Assembly (NCBI GenBank): GCA_020444325.1
Contig: JAHLLD010000004.1
Coordinates: 1-64,000, forward strand
Direction of reading: 5' to 3'
DNA: 64,000 bases
From: a bacterium
Lineage (GTDB): Bacteria; Bacteroidota; Ignavibacteria; SZUA-365
Made by a program: the position numbers and the translations under genes. This document shows, one piece after another, positions 35,648-43,869 of the stretch (positions are counted from its first letter, which is position 1; each line of letters opens with the position of its first letter). The notes below the pieces were generated by a model that ran no database searches, was not told the origin of the DNA, and saw nothing but the letters and a program-made list of their open reading frames with translations.

Positions 35648-37072
35648 TTACTGCACGACTATCCCGTGTGATTTGATCTGGCCGGACTGCAAAACACTTA
35701 CCTGGTAATACCCCGGACGCAGTGCGGGCAGCGTGAGTTGTATCCGCTGGCGCTGCCCGCGAAACTCAAGCTGTCGCTGCAGCACGGTTTGTCCCAGCAG
35801 GTTGCGCAGCAGGATGGTACCTGTGCCGGAAGCGGGATTCTTCAGATCAAGGGAGAGCTGTCGTGTTCCGTTGGGGAGAGGATTCGGAAAGAGATCAAAA
35901 TCCACGGCCGAGCTGACGGCGTGAGAGGGAGTCTGAATGCCTGTAACCCAGTGGGGATTGTGGAGAAAGGGATCACCGAGCAATGTACTGCGCGTGCTGA
36001 GGGGAGGAATGGAGTCTCCGGGTCCGCCACCGCGCCGGAGCTTGACCTCGAGCAGCGCGAGTCCGTAACACGCATCTTTGTTTTCTTCCATGTAGCTGCG
36101 CGCTTCCATCCCGATGTTGAAGAGCGCCATGCCGAATGCGAGTCCCGACGACACGATTGCTCCCACGGCTCCTCCATCCTTCACGCGCAGCATGTTTTCG
36201 GGAACGGACTGCGCGCTGTCGAGATCGAAGCGCTGACTGCAGGCAACGGTGTAGAGGAAGAAGGGTTGCGTGCCAAGCTCCAACGTCGGGATATCCGTGG
36301 CATCGACGAGATGCAAGGCGGACCAGTGGTCCGGCGCCCCGTGTCCCGCATACAGCAGTGTGCCGATACCATGGGAGATATGATGCGCGAGCGAGTCGAT
36401 AATGGTTTCCGCATTCTCTGTGTTGGCCGCCAGTGCGACAGAACGATCGCGATCGGGATCGAAGGAGTTTTGCCAGGTATGCACCATCGACAGGAAAGGA
36501 TCCCCCTCTTCGTAGTCCGCAAGTCCGAGCTGATCGAGCGAGCCCTGGCCCGGGGACAGCTTCTCGTAGGCAATGGTCTTCGCGACCATCGTCCGCACCT
36601 CCTCGATGGAAGCCGCGGGAAGCCGTCCTACGGCCAGCTCAGGGAGGGCGTCATCATCGTACAGATCGTCCGCCAGCATGTCATCAATCGCCACGGTATC
36701 CGTGAACAGCGTGCTGTGCGCCGGATGCGGCGGGAGCATGTATGTCGGTACCCACTCAACATCGCCGACGAGCAGCAATGCCACCGGCGCGGGCGGCGTC
36801 CATGAATGCATGGCATACGTGGTGAACTCCCGTATCGAAGTCAGCGTATCCGCCGCGGGAAACGCCTGGAGGATAGCTCCGATCGTGGCCACCTCGTACC
36901 TGATTCCCTGCGTGCCGCGATACTCCACGAGTGGCGCGACGTCCTGCGCGAACGCATCGGGTACAATAAGAATGCCATCGGCTGAAATGGAGGGATCGCG
37001 CAATCCGGTCTGCGCACTGGCTGCGCCCAAACTGGCGCAAAGCAGGAGGGAAACAACAATGATTCTGATCAT
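35648..37072 (-). CDS. Gingipain-family (C25) cysteine peptidase with T9SS sorting domain
   Basis: About 474 residues. A signal peptide (IRIIVVSLLLCASLGAASA) is followed by a caspase-like C25 domain: LLLVGDVEWVPTYMLPP, ALPELAVGRLPA, catalytic His244 in YAGHGAPDHW and catalytic Cys278 in YTVACSQ. The His-Cys spacing of 34 is close to the 33 of RgpB gingipain. There is no long propeptide: the mature domain starts almost at the signal peptide. The C-terminal 85 residues (FPNPLPNGTRQLS ... GYYQVSVLQSG) are a sorting domain. Expected on the cell surface; specificity not assignable. Start at 37072 or 37105. Confidence 0.9.
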   Translation of the reverse strand: MIRIIVVSLLLCASLGAASAQTGLRDPSISADGILIVPDAFAQDVAPLVEYRGTQGIRYEVATIGAILQAFPAADTLTSIREFTTYAMHSWTPPAPVALLLVGDVEWVPTYMLPPHPAHSTLFTDTVAIDDMLADDLYDDDALPELAVGRLPAASIEEVRTMVAKTIAYEKLSPGQGSLDQLGLADYEEGDPFLSMVHTWQNSFDPDRDRSVALAANTENAETIIDSLAHHISHGIGTLLYAGHGAPDHWSALHLVDATDIPTLELGTQPFFLYTVACSQRFDLDSAQSVPENMLRVKDGGAVGAIVSSGLAFGMALFNIGMEARSYMEENKDACYGLALLEVKLRRGGGPGDSIPPLSTRSTLLGDPFLHNPHWVTGIQTPSHAVSSAVDFDLFPNPLPNGTRQLSLDLKNPASGTGTILLRNLLGQTVLQRQLEFRGQRQRIQLTLPALRPGYYQVSVLQSGQIKSHGIVVQ

Positions 37073-37155
37073 ACGACCTGCAGGAATGATGAATATACCC
37101 GGCATACAGTATGACCTGAGCCTAAGAAAAACAATTCCAAAGCAGGCCCATCATT

Positions 37156-38829
37156 CTATTTCATCAGCATCATTTTTCTTGCCGTGTGCGTATCGTCCGC
37201 AGTCAGCCTGTGGAAGTAGACACCTGACGGCAATCCCCCGGCATTGAACTGCAGGGAATGTGATCCCGGGGTCAGGACTTTGCCATCGAGCAGGCGACGG
37301 ACTTCCCTGCCATACAGGTCAGTAACCACGAGCGTGACACGCCGTGACGTGGGCAGGGTAAACTCAATCGTCGTTGATGGATTGAAGGGGTTGGGATAAT
37401 TCTGCTGAAGCGCGATGCTCCGGGGCAGGGAAGTGATATCCTGACTGGAGAGGGAAAGGTCTTGCACGCGGTAGATTCCGCTGCGATACGAATCGACCTC
37501 CTGCTCAGTCCTGTGTGCGACCCAGAGCACGTCGTCAGCGTCGAGCGTCCAATCCCCAAGCGCTCCCCAGAACTCCGCGGGTGAGAACAGCAGCCGCATG
37601 TGCGTTGCACTTGCCGTTGCGTTCGGAATGATGAGCAGGGAGTCACTTCCCACGGGATGCGCGATGTACTTGATGTTGCCATCGCCTCCCTTATACGCTT
37701 TCCATTCCATGTAACCGGCAGTACCGGCTATGCTGCGAATGGTATCGAATATCCTCCCGTCATTCATTGGCGACCATGTGATGTCCTCTCCCGCTACCTG
37801 TCTCCAGAGAAGGACCATGCGTCCCTCAGCATCGGTGAGCAGATATCTGCGACGTTCTTCATTCCCTGCTGCCGTTGTATTGCTGCGTCGGACCTCGCCG
37901 TTGGCGGAGCAGGAGTACACGGTGATGGAGTCGAGCCGGTCGAACAATACGACGACCCTGTTATCCGTTGTCGGCTGCACGACAAGTTCCGGAGAAAGAT
38001 CCAGGTGGAAAGGGTATTCGAAGTAGATACCACGTTCGAGAACGGCATCTCCACCACCGGGCGTGGTGATTGCCGCGAGGCGCAGACCGACACTGTCCAT
38101 CGCGTGCGCATGGCCCGCCGTTCTGTAGAGGACCATCACCGTACCGTCAGTGCGCTGAACGAGGCGGGGGTTATACCCTGGTCCGAGAGTGAAAGATTGC
38201 AGGAAGGAGGAATTCTCTGAGAACCGCGCCACGCGGATTTCCGCTTCATAATAACGGTGCGGTATTTCAGCTGGATCCAGTACCGTGATCGCCTCCCACA
38301 CCAGCCAGAATCCACCACTCTTCAGCTGAAGGACATCAGGATGTCGTGCGTCCTGAAATTCTCTTATCGTTTCGAGTACATCGTTCCATGTATGCTGCAG
38401 CGCCATATTCCCAATGCCGTAACCCGAATGGACGCTCGCTCCGCCGATCTCCCATGGCAGCGTCGCCAGGAGTATGTCCCGATCAAAGGAGCCTCCGATG
38501 CCAAAATCAAACCCACCCTTTGCAAAGTAATTCATGCCGGATTCGAGGGGACCGATGGAATGCAGGGTGTGCGACTGCAGCGTTCCTGCGCCGTCGATCA
38601 GATGCGCATTGAGATCCTTGAACTCATATTTGACGTCAAACATGGGAGGCGGCGCTCGGTGGATGCTGTCCGTCCCGGTAATGCACACCATGCCGCCCGG
38701 CAGTGCGTGCAGTGACATGGCACTGAGCCGGTTGCCGGAGTATCGCTCCGGCAACCACCAGTGATCTACCGTCTGTGCACAGACGTCGAAAGTCGAAATA
38801 AATATCAGGGAAAGGATCAGGACTCTCAT
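37156..38829 (-). CDS. Secreted beta-propeller-like protein with T9SS sorting domain
   Basis: A 557-residue protein. A signal peptide (VLILSLIFISTFDVCAQ) is followed by a beta-rich body with repeated Trp/Tyr-containing strands (LWRQVAGEDITWSP, GDWTLDADDVLWVAH), suggesting a propeller without Asp boxes. The end has QNYPNPFNPSTTIEFTLPTS, LYGREVRRLLDG and PSGVYFHRL. It lies 83 bases upstream of the C25 peptidase gene on the same strand, so the two may be co-expressed. Confidence 0.83.
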   Translation of the reverse strand: MRVLILSLIFISTFDVCAQTVDHWWLPERYSGNRLSAMSLHALPGGMVCITGTDSIHRAPPPMFDVKYEFKDLNAHLIDGAGTLQSHTLHSIGPLESGMNYFAKGGFDFGIGGSFDRDILLATLPWEIGGASVHSGYGIGNMALQHTWNDVLETIREFQDARHPDVLQLKSGGFWLVWEAITVLDPAEIPHRYYEAEIRVARFSENSSFLQSFTLGPGYNPRLVQRTDGTVMVLYRTAGHAHAMDSVGLRLAAITTPGGGDAVLERGIYFEYPFHLDLSPELVVQPTTDNRVVVLFDRLDSITVYSCSANGEVRRSNTTAAGNEERRRYLLTDAEGRMVLLWRQVAGEDITWSPMNDGRIFDTIRSIAGTAGYMEWKAYKGGDGNIKYIAHPVGSDSLLIIPNATASATHMRLLFSPAEFWGALGDWTLDADDVLWVAHRTEQEVDSYRSGIYRVQDLSLSSQDITSLPRSIALQQNYPNPFNPSTTIEFTLPTSRRVTLVVTDLYGREVRRLLDGKVLTPGSHSLQFNAGGLPSGVYFHRLTADDTHTARKMMLMK

Positions 38830-38923
38830 GGCGTCCCCCCGGACAGTGCGGATGAAGCAGTGGTGTACGCATCCATAATACCCGAATGGGGGGAGAGTGT
38901 CAAGATGAGGCTACGCTGCTAAC

Positions 38924-40243
38924 TTAACGCTTCACCATGATCGGCTGCACGGACTGTTCACCGCCATCTGTCGTCACGGCGAGAAGATAGAGTCCGTTGC
39001 TCAGATCACCGATATCGATCTGCTCCTGCCAGGTGCCTTCTCCCCGCTGATCGGTGACGGACATCTCACGCACACGTTCGCCTTTGACGTCATACATGGA
39101 CACGGCCACGCGCCGCGGTTCGGGCAGCGTAAATTCCACGGTAGCCTTTGCCTGCGTGATGGGATTCGGGTAGATGTTCGCGGCGAGAGAGCGAGGAGCT
39201 GTCACACCGTTCTCGGTGTTCTCCTCGAGCTGTCGCTGTTGTTCTTCGACTGCACGTTGGACGCGGTGGGGAAGCTTCTCGATGAATCCGGGGTCAGGTT
39301 TGAACCAGTAGATGTAGTAATAATCACCGGATTCCGTAGCGACGGCGGGGTTCTCTGTGGGCACCTTGATGGGGATGAGCGTTCTCATGAAGCTGGCTTT
39401 TGCACCGTGGATATTCTGCTCGGCGGCACCTGAAGCACTGCTGGTCGTCGAATATGTACGTCCACGCGAATTGGTCACTAATACAGGGGCATACAGATCT
39501 TTCTTTTTTTCCTGCTTCTCTTCATCGGCATCCTTTCGATCAAAGGACAACGTGTAGCTGACCACACCGTTAGACTTCTCCTCCATCTCCGTACTCATCC
39601 CGTCATAGAATTCTTCGAGCACGCCACCATCTTCGGTCAGTGTGATTCCGATGTTCTGAAGCTCGGCCGGATCGAGTTCGTATATCGAATACCCCTGTAT
39701 GCGAAGCTTCGTCCACTTTGCATACAGATCATTTCTGAGCTTTCTTCGGGCTTTGTTTTCGGGTGAGTTCGGATGCTCCGCCTTCCGCCTCTCCAAAGCG
39801 CGCTTCATTGCTAGCGACATTTCATCAGTAGTGCGCTGCATATCCGGGGACATCCCGGTCGAGTTACTGGAGGTATCCTTTTTCGTTTTTAAGGAGTCGT
39901 CGTCCGTCACACTGGAAGTTGACGTATGCTGCTCCGGGGCCTGCTGCAGCTGCGCTGCCGGTGCGTCCGGGTTGTTCTGAGACTGAGTGGATTCCTGTGT
40001 GAGTTGATTTGTGTTTTCTACCTGTGCGGTGTTGAGATTGAAAATGATCAGTAATGCTGCGACTAAAACCATAACTCCTCCGACTACAATAATTGAGCGA
40101 TGAGCGATTGGCATCCGTTTTCTGCGATACGGATGAGCCGTGGAAAGGAGATAGTCCTGAACAGTCGATGTCGACATGCGGGGCTCCGTGTTGCGGGCTT
40201 CCTCCAGCATGGAGTCAAGAGTTCTGTGTTTCGACGTACTCAT
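38924..40243 (-). CDS. Membrane-anchored anti-sigma-like protein ending in a T9SS sorting domain
   Basis: A 439-residue protein whose start overlaps the stop of the ECF sigma gene (ATGA), the classic position of an anti-sigma factor. It has a cytoplasmic N-terminus of about 48 residues, one membrane helix (about 49-69, SIIVVGGVMVLVAALLIIF) and a long extracytoplasmic part with a Gln/Thr/Ser-rich linker, a charged helix and a beta domain. The last 80 residues (NIYPNPITQAKATVEFTLPEP, YDVKGERVREM, LSNGLYLLAVTTDGG) are a T9SS-type sorting domain. There is no cleavable signal peptide and no zinc-binding HxxxCxxC motif. The anti-sigma role is inference from position and topology. Confidence 0.82.
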   Translation of the reverse strand: MSTSKHRTLDSMLEEARNTEPRMSTSTVQDYLLSTAHPYRRKRMPIAHRSIIVVGGVMVLVAALLIIFNLNTAQVENTNQLTQESTQSQNNPDAPAAQLQQAPEQHTSTSSVTDDDSLKTKKDTSSNSTGMSPDMQRTTDEMSLAMKRALERRKAEHPNSPENKARRKLRNDLYAKWTKLRIQGYSIYELDPAELQNIGITLTEDGGVLEEFYDGMSTEMEEKSNGVVSYTLSFDRKDADEEKQEKKKDLYAPVLVTNSRGRTYSTTSSASGAAEQNIHGAKASFMRTLIPIKVPTENPAVATESGDYYYIYWFKPDPGFIEKLPHRVQRAVEEQQRQLEENTENGVTAPRSLAANIYPNPITQAKATVEFTLPEPRRVAVSMYDVKGERVREMSVTDQRGEGTWQEQIDIGDLSNGLYLLAVTTDGGEQSVQPIMVKR

Positions 40244-40827
40244 TGTTCGACCTCGATTCTTTCCTTTGCCGGCTGCGCATTTCCGGTCTGGCTGGAATCC
40301 TCGTGTTCAGGTACTCCGAGGAGCAGCGCGAGCTGCTTCCTGGCGCGGACGAGACGGGATTTGACACCGGACATTGATCCACCTTGCATTGTGCGAATCT
40401 CCTTGAGACTGAGTCCCGACAATTCATAGAGCACAAGCGTTTCACGCAGTTTTGGCGGCAACTTTGCAATGGCAGCATACAGCGCTTCCATGTCCGCCGA
40501 GAGTTCGATCGACTCGGCCGTCTCAAACCGGAGTTCTTCATGCTTTCTCTCGAAAGGCAGATGCAGTGTTCTGCGCTTTGCCATGAGCCAGTGCAGCCGT
40601 TTCGCAATCGTAATCAGATAGAAGCGGAAGGACGATTGGTCGCGAACAGTGTCGAATGCCTGGTAGGCACGCAAAAGTGTTTCGCCAATCAGATCGCCTG
40701 CATCGTCCTGATCGCGTGTCATGCCGCGGACATAGCGCTCAAAGGCCGGATAGTGCTCATCCAGCAGCGAGAGAAATGCGCTCTGCCTTGCTGCGTCTTC
40801 CTGTGACGGCGGTGCGGTCGAATTCAT
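40240..40827 (-). CDS. ECF-type RNA polymerase sigma factor
   Basis: A 195-residue sigma70-family protein with region 2 (YPAFERYVRGMTRDQDDAGDLIGETLLRAYQAFD, DNA melting and -10 recognition) and region 4 (LPPKLRETLVLYELSGLSLKEIRTMQGGSMSGVKSRLVRARKQL, helix-turn-helix for -35). Regions 1 and 3 are absent, as in ECF sigmas. It is translationally coupled to the membrane protein at 38924, probably its regulator. An 18-residue Pro/Glu/Lys-rich tail follows region 4. Confidence 0.93.
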   Translation of the reverse strand: MNSTAPPSQEDAARQSAFLSLLDEHYPAFERYVRGMTRDQDDAGDLIGETLLRAYQAFDTVRDQSSFRFYLITIAKRLHWLMAKRRTLHLPFERKHEELRFETAESIELSADMEALYAAIAKLPPKLRETLVLYELSGLSLKEIRTMQGGSMSGVKSRLVRARKQLALLLGVPEHEDSSQTGNAQPAKERIEVEQ

Positions 40828-41027
40828 CCGGTTCTGCGTGGTCCCCCAGCTGGGTGATTAAGGTGGATCCGGTATCCCGTCTCCATGTAGTAGAGGGAGA
40901 AACAGGAAAAAAGTCGCATGCAAGGTACAGATAATGTGAACAAGCGGCCCGGAGGGGGCCGCCTGCGCAGGTGACGACGGATACAGATGCATGCGAGGGA
41001 GGGGGAAATAACAACGAGGAATGAACA

Positions 41028-41714
41028 TCAACTCTGGGGAAGCGGTGTTGGGGATTTCACATCTGCGGCAGATTTCCTTTTCGCGAACACACCGACAAGG
41101 ATCAGTGTAGCGACGATCTGAAGGAAGATCGCGGCGGTAATGATCAATGGGTGCTCGGCCAGGAGCGTCTCGGGTCCGGCTATGGCGGCAGTGAAGAAGG
41201 AGAGGTTCATCACGTTGAAAAGTACGATGACGGCCAGAAGGGAACGGCTGCCTCTGTACACCCACCAGCACCAGATGCCATAGGCGGTTTCAACGACAAA
41301 GCCCAGGAGCGGCAGACTGTACACACCGAGTCCCAGCTTGACGGAACCGGCGATCGGAAGTACGGCGATATCAGCGGTGTGTGTCAGCAGATCGAGAACG
41401 ATGTGGGAGAGGATTCCGATTCCAACCGCGAGAGCGAGAGCGGACTGCTTCAGTCCATACCGCAGGACAGCCGCGGCCGCAGCTGCGATGACCACGGTCA
41501 TCACGATCGAGTGCGAGTACGGCATGTGCACGAGGTGAATGTTGGCGACGGAATGCACCGCGGCATCGGTGATTGTTCGCTCTATCCCCAGGAAATTCAG
41601 CGCAACCCAGAGCAGTTCGATAAGCTGCACGGATATGAGCAGCCATATCATGGACACTCCCGGGAATTTCTTCTTCAATACCAACGCGGTCGCTGCATGA
41701 TTTATGGCAAACAT
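41028..41714 (-). CDS. YdjM/DUF457-like membrane-bound predicted metal-dependent hydrolase
   Basis: A 228-residue protein with six or seven membrane helices and histidine motifs at membrane edges: NHAATALVL at the N-terminus, MPYSHSIVM, and GILSHIVLDLLTH. This is the pattern of the inner-membrane YdjM/YfhO-like metal-dependent hydrolase family, whose reaction is not established. Gene order puts it directly downstream of the TetR gene on the same strand, with a candidate operator between (41738-41765). Confidence 0.78.
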   Translation of the reverse strand: MFAINHAATALVLKKKFPGVSMIWLLISVQLIELLWVALNFLGIERTITDAAVHSVANIHLVHMPYSHSIVMTVVIAAAAAAVLRYGLKQSALALAVGIGILSHIVLDLLTHTADIAVLPIAGSVKLGLGVYSLPLLGFVVETAYGIWCWWVYRGSRSLLAVIVLFNVMNLSFFTAAIAGPETLLAEHPLIITAAIFLQIVATLILVGVFAKRKSAADVKSPTPLPQS

Positions 41715-41737
41715 GATGTCTCCTTTTTCTATATGAA

Positions 41738-41765
41738 GAGTACTATATCAGTATTATCAGTACTC
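41738..41765. promoter_or_regulatory. Candidate TetR operator, copy 1
   Basis: Inverted repeat GAGTACT (41738-41744) - 14 bases - AGTACTC (41759-41765), just upstream of the membrane hydrolase gene. A second copy with the same 14-base spacing lies before the tetR gene. Confidence 0.65.
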
Positions 41766-41781
41766 GTGTAATCAAAAAATT

Positions 41782-42387
41782 TTACGCCGAATTCAGCGAT
41801 GTTTTCGAGCGCCCGGTCAGAGCCCCTTCAAGGAAGAGGGTGGTAAGTCCGGCATAAGCGTCGATATTACTGAGAGGGGAAGCGGACAGCGCCTCCGGCT
41901 GCACGGCAAGTTCGGTGAGTTTTGTATACACGAGCAAGATGAAGTCCAGTTCCATATCACTGCGGATAATTCCTTCGTCGATGCCGTCCCGGAACAACCG
42001 GCCGTAGAGATTATCGAGGCGATCCTGCCGCATGGACTGATACACATCCCAGAGCTCGGGGGTGTGCATGCGAAGATCCGTTAGAAACTCCTCGCTGACT
42101 TTTGTCAGGATGCTCCCGGTGAACCGTGTCACCGCGGTGAGTTTTTCCTGGAAGTTCCTCGTTCCATCAGTGACAATAGCCTCAAGCGTCTCGTTGATCT
42201 CCCGATTGATCTCCTCGAGCACCGCCTGAACCAGGTCTTCCTTGGAGGGAAAGTACTTGTATATGGTGCTTTTGCTCGTTCGTACCTCGGCAACGAGGCT
42301 ATCCATCGAGACCCTGTAAAACCCATGCCTGAAGAAGCGCTGAGAAGCTGCGGCAAGAATGCGATTTCTGGTGTGATCGGAAGACAT
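41782..42387 (-). CDS. TetR/AcrR-family transcriptional regulator
   Basis: A 201-residue protein. The N-terminal helix-turn-helix (RILAAASQRFFRHGFYRVSMDSLVAEVRTSKSTIYKYFPSKEDLV) is a standard TetR DNA-binding domain; the helical C-terminus (about 55-195) would bind a ligand and dimerise. It likely represses itself and the downstream membrane protein gene through the GAGTACT inverted repeats at 42399-42425 and 41738-41765. The ligand is unknown. Confidence 0.93.
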   Translation of the reverse strand: MSSDHTRNRILAAASQRFFRHGFYRVSMDSLVAEVRTSKSTIYKYFPSKEDLVQAVLEEINREINETLEAIVTDGTRNFQEKLTAVTRFTGSILTKVSEEFLTDLRMHTPELWDVYQSMRQDRLDNLYGRLFRDGIDEGIIRSDMELDFILLVYTKLTELAVQPEALSASPLSNIDAYAGLTTLFLEGALTGRSKTSLNSA

Positions 42388-42398
42388 TGTGAGACTAT

Positions 42399-42425
42399 GA
42401 GTACTGTTATGGTCTGTTTAGTACC
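42399..42425. promoter_or_regulatory. Candidate TetR operator, copy 2
   Basis: GAGTACT (42399-42405) - 14 bases - AGTACC (42420-42425), 12 bases upstream of the tetR start codon. Same half-sites and spacing as the copy at 41738-41765. Confidence 0.65.
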
Positions 42426-42497
42426 AATATAAGATGTGCGAAACGCGAAGTCAAGCCTCCAGCGTGCAGATTCTCCCTGAGAAGGACGTAAAGCTCA

Positions 42498-42580
42498 ATT
42501 TTAACATGTGTTAAAATTTACGGACGGGATTTTAGCATGCATTAAAATCTCATGACGGTAATTTTAACATATGTTAAAAT
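42498..42580. promoter_or_regulatory. Array of three phased 20-bp palindromes
   Basis: ATTTTAACATGTGTTAAAAT (42498-42517), ATTTTAGCATGCATTAAAAT (42529-42548) and ATTTTAACATATGTTAAAAT (42561-42580). Starts are 31 and 32 bases apart, close to three turns of B-DNA, so the sites face the same side. They lie between tetR (minus) and the 42702 gene (plus). The binding protein is not identifiable; the motif differs from the TetR operator next door. A 9-bp inverted repeat AAAATGGGT/ACCCATTTT (42576-42610) overlaps the third site. Confidence 0.85.
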
Positions 42581-42701
42581 GGGTGTCACTTTGCTCACAG
42601 GACCCATTTTGGCTGTTTTCGGCAGGAAAATCATGACAAACCTATGACAACCCCGATGTTCGGATTTCGTATTCTCATTCAGGACAACAACGGAGGCGTT
42701 T

Positions 42702-43532
42702 TTGAAACATCACACTCCATTTCTGCTCATTGTATTGGTCTGCTTCTGTAGTCCCCTGCGAGCGCAGCAGCCGGTGGAAGTGAAACTGCGTTCTGGTGAG
42801 GCGATTGAGGGACTCCTTTCGCGCGTGGACGAAGACAGTCTCCAGATAATGAGAGAGATGGAAATTGATTTCCCGATCACGCATGAAACGGAGGTGCCAT
42901 TCTGCTATCCCGTCGGGGATATCATGTACGTGGACATGTTGTCCGGCACAACACCGCTGACGACGATTGCGCAGGGCTTGGGACAAACCGTTCTCGGAAG
43001 TGCGGCGATGGCGTTTCTACTCATGGAAGCGATCGGAAAGGAGGAGGATGAGTCGTGGCCATCAGATCTCCAGATCGCTGCCGGAGGCGTTGCTGTTGTC
43101 GTGGGCATTGTCGGCGGACTCATCATGACCGCTACCGCTGTAGAGATCAACCCCCTCGCCAGGTACTGGATGGATGTGCCCGAGCATCGCGAGTCGTTGA
43201 AAATCATGGCAAGTACCGCGGAGGGCGTGCTGCCTCATCGTCTGCACGACACGCCGACTATCATCGAGCGCGCGGAAATCACATGCGACTACATGACGCT
43301 CCACCTTACCGACGGAAGGGACATCAGAGCGTATCTCTACGATTTCGACCTGAGAGGGATATTCATCATCACGAACGATTCCGGCTATCGCGATGCTCAT
43401 GAGGGACGCAGAATCGGACTCGTCGCCTGGCGCGCGATATCCTCCATCTCATCCTCTCATGACGACTGGCTCTGGCAGCGAAAAGCGGATGACGTCTCCC
43501 TGCTTCGCGAGTGGACGTTTGTGAGGAAATGA
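42702..43532 (+). CDS. Secreted/envelope protein with small N-terminal beta module (TTG start)
   Basis: A 276-residue protein starting at TTG 42702 behind CGGAGGCG. It has a signal peptide (PFLLIVLVCFCSPLRAQ), the PVEVKLRSGEAIEGLLSRVDEDSLQIM module shared with 22296 and 30059, a membrane pair or hydrophobic hairpin (about 85-135, with a Gly/Val-rich helix VAVVVGIVGGLIMTATAV) and a beta-rich C-terminus. Function unknown. It is the plus-strand gene downstream of the palindrome array and probably heads an operon with 43561. Confidence 0.72.
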   Translation: MKHHTPFLLIVLVCFCSPLRAQQPVEVKLRSGEAIEGLLSRVDEDSLQIMREMEIDFPITHETEVPFCYPVGDIMYVDMLSGTTPLTTIAQGLGQTVLGSAAMAFLLMEAIGKEEDESWPSDLQIAAGGVAVVVGIVGGLIMTATAVEINPLARYWMDVPEHRESLKIMASTAEGVLPHRLHDTPTIIERAEITCDYMTLHLTDGRDIRAYLYDFDLRGIFIITNDSGYRDAHEGRRIGLVAWRAISSISSSHDDWLWQRKADDVSLLREWTFVRK

Positions 43533-43560
43533 GGATATCCTTTATCGATAGGAGGTTCCC

Positions 43561-43863
43561 ATGAAAAGGTATGCCGCCTTGAGCTTGACCGCAATGACGA
43601 TCATTCTGCTTTCATCCTGCGCCAATCTATGGATATCCGCGGACGCTCCCGATCCCTGTGCTGCCGCTGCAAAAGCGAGCTCACATCAGAGCGCAGCCAG
43701 CAAACCCGGGGACTTGCCATCACCGGAATACTACAACCTTGAAGCCTGGTGTGAGAACTACAGGGAATACCAACGGCTACGTCTTACGCACTCTGCGTTC
43801 AAAGCGGATTCCATGATGACCGCAAAGCATGGGGAGAGTTATCTTGGTCCCTGGACTCCCTGA
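43561..43863 (+). CDS. Small predicted lipoprotein
   Basis: A 100-residue protein with ATAGGAGGTTCCC before the ATG, a short signal and lipobox LLSSC (Cys20). Three further cysteines follow (DPCAAAAK, EAWCEN). It lies 28 bases after the previous gene and probably shares its transcript. No function is recognised. Confidence 0.8.
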   Translation: MKRYAALSLTAMTIILLSSCANLWISADAPDPCAAAAKASSHQSAASKPGDLPSPEYYNLEAWCENYREYQRLRLTHSAFKADSMMTAKHGESYLGPWTP

Positions 43864-43869
43864 CTGCGT

